From Deltaproteobacteria bacterium (GTDB lineage: Bacteria; Desulfobacterota; SM23-61), in contig JAOUFX010000278.1 in the NCBI GenBank assembly GCA_029857975.1, positions 1-5,274 of the forward strand: DNA of 5,274 nucleotides. The letters run 5' to 3'. Under the pieces are notes generated by a model that was not told where the DNA came from, did no database searches, and saw only the letters and a list, made by a program, of their open reading frames with translations. Below are positions 4,253-5,274 of this stretch, piece by piece (the stretch's first letter is position 1; every line of letters begins with the position of its first letter). The position numbers and the translations under genes are program-made.

Positions 4253-5274
4253 TACTTGCGGTGGAAACCACCCCCGCGGCTTCCTCCCCCTGAGCCCGTG
4301 CCCTCAAGGCTCTGGCGTCCACGGGTACTCTCGCTGCCTGCCTGGCTGCCCCGATCAATTCCTCCAAAGGCATTATCGCGCCCGTCGCGTCCAGCGCTCC
4401 CACGGTCCCCGCTACGTCCGCTTGCCCGATCTCCGCTGCTCCGCGACAAGTCCTGCTTGCCCGTCTCAGAGCGGCCGCGGAAAGACTCACGACTCTTCGT
4501 GGCCTCGGAGGAACCTCCCCTGTTGTATTTCTGCGCAGTGCCCTGATCCCGGTAAGAGACGCCCTTTCGGTGGTCGGGGTCATGTTGCCAGGTCCCTGTG
4601 CCACCCTGACCGGGGGTCTGTCCTTTTGCCTGGTACTGCTGTTGGTATTTTGAACGGTCGATATTCTGATTGATATTGGTATTCCTGTTGATGTCGATGT
4701 CGACGTCATTATGACCCCAGTTGCAGTTTCCCCAAGCATAGCCCCAGGCGGCGCCGACCGCCACACCGGCTGTAAAGGAGAAAGCCGCCGTCGTTGCCGC
4801 ATATCCGGGGGGATAGTAGTAGTAAGGGGGATAGGCAGGGTAAGGCCATGCGCCGTACACCACCACCGGGTTATAGGCAGCTACATAAACAACCTGGGGG
4901 CTCGCAGGTTGGATGATGATCGTCTCTTTCTCGACAATCACCTTCTGCTCCTTCGTCGTCTTCAAGTTGCCTGCGTCATGGGCCTTCTTCCGGAGCTTCT
5001 GGACAGTGTCCATGACTTCCTTTTGCTGAGCCAGGAAAGCATCGCCCAGCTTCTGCGTCCAGTCGAGCTTCTCATTCATCATCGACAACACCTGGGGAAA
5101 GTTTACCAAAGATTTGACGCTTGGGTCCCAGTGCTGTTTCTCCAGAGCTGTGGTTAAGGCATCCCCCTTGAGGTCTTTGTTTTGCTTCGCCCAGCGCTCC
5201 GCCTGCACGACCTCCAGCGGATATGTTGAAGCCATCAGGATCTGAGCCAGCAGGGAATCCGAATACAGCGCAAT
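4252..5274 (-). CDS. DUF3300 family protein, 5' end outside the window
   Basis: The reading frame is open to the window edge. The 13 codons before the first ATG (IALYSDSLLAQIL) are themselves typical of DUF3300, so ATG 5233-5235 is internal, and the signal peptide plus a few dozen residues lie outside. In 340 visible residues one sees: the helical N-part ending in MASTYPLEVVQAERWAK; a charged helical stretch to about 100; the YVAAYNPVVVYG signature (130-141); a Pro/Tyr tract (144-158); and an Ala/Gly-rich hydrophobic segment (159-182). Then follow WGNCNWG (181-187), an alternating Asp/Asn ladder (190-206), WQHDPDHRKG (219-228), and a low-complexity Arg/Gly/Ser/Asp tail with AFGGIDRG and a Gly-rich end. 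Members are usually predicted to be exported; function is unknown. It precedes the DUF2950 gene by 166 bases, a pairing I recall from many proteobacteria. The DNA of the tail is very GC-rich compared with the patatin gene. Confidence 0.92.
   Translation of the reverse strand: MALYSDSLLAQILMASTYPLEVVQAERWAKQNKDLKGDALTTALEKQHWDPSVKSLVNFPQVLSMMNEKLDWTQKLGDAFLAQQKEVMDTVQKLRKKAHDAGNLKTTKEQKVIVEKETIIIQPASPQVVYVAAYNPVVVYGAWPYPAYPPYYYYPPGYAATTAAFSFTAGVAVGAAWGYAWGNCNWGHNDVDIDINRNTNINQNIDRSKYQQQYQAKGQTPGQGGTGTWQHDPDHRKGVSYRDQGTAQKYNRGGSSEATKSRESFRGRSETGKQDLSRSSGDRASGRSGDRGSAGRDGRDNAFGGIDRGSQAGSESTRGRQSLEGTGSGGGSRGGGFHRK

Noticed and set aside
4227..4802. Minus-strand 191-codon frame overlapping the DUF3300 tail
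   Set aside because: It is an Arg/Pro-rich alternate reading of the GC-rich tail of DUF3300 with no family likeness and runs through the inverted repeat.
5233..5235. ATG as the start of the DUF3300 gene
   Set aside because: The 13 upstream in-frame codons encode conserved family sequence, so this Met is internal and the true start is beyond the window.

Overview
The window reads as one leftward (minus-strand) gene cluster from a Gram-negative bacterium. It holds five protein genes in the order of transcription: a DUF3300 protein (4252 to the right edge, 5' end cut off), a DUF2950 protein (3120-4085), a patatin-like phospholipase with a lipoprotein signal (1641-3077), an outer-membrane beta-barrel of the phenol-degradation MetA/SphA-like type (513-1520), and a small protein with two four-cysteine repeats (23-430). 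No convincing plus-strand gene, RNA gene, transposase, CRISPR array or tRNA was seen.

The four genes with visible 5' ends each have a purine-rich Shine-Dalgarno sequence. Their products carry export signals: a Sec-type signal peptide, or a lipobox in the patatin. The fifth, DUF3300, lacks its N-terminus here but belongs to a family that is normally exported. The whole cluster therefore appears to build envelope components: an outer-membrane barrel, a lipid-anchored hydrolase and three periplasmic or surface proteins. Gaps are 166, 42, 120 and 82 bases. None contains a recognisable intrinsic terminator on the minus strand, so co-transcription is plausible but not shown.

Two gaps hold GC-rich inverted repeats of C-rich arm / short loop / G-rich arm form (456-496 and 4205-4252). 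From memory these resemble dispersed intergenic repeats common in deltaproteobacterial, Nitrospirota and similar genomes. The first also forms a textbook four-run G-quadruplex motif on the transcript strand, directly before the ribosome binding site of the Cys-rich gene. The 166-base gap between DUF3300 and DUF2950 contains two further small hairpins.

A Gram-negative host is well supported by the barrel with C-terminal Phe and the lipoprotein. A more exact placement (Desulfobacterota/deltaproteobacteria-like) is only a guess from gene content and the repeat style. The main point of interest is the all-exported cassette joining the function-unknown DUF3300/DUF2950 pair to a patatin lipoprotein and an outer-membrane barrel. 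A lipid-remodelling or envelope role is inference only.
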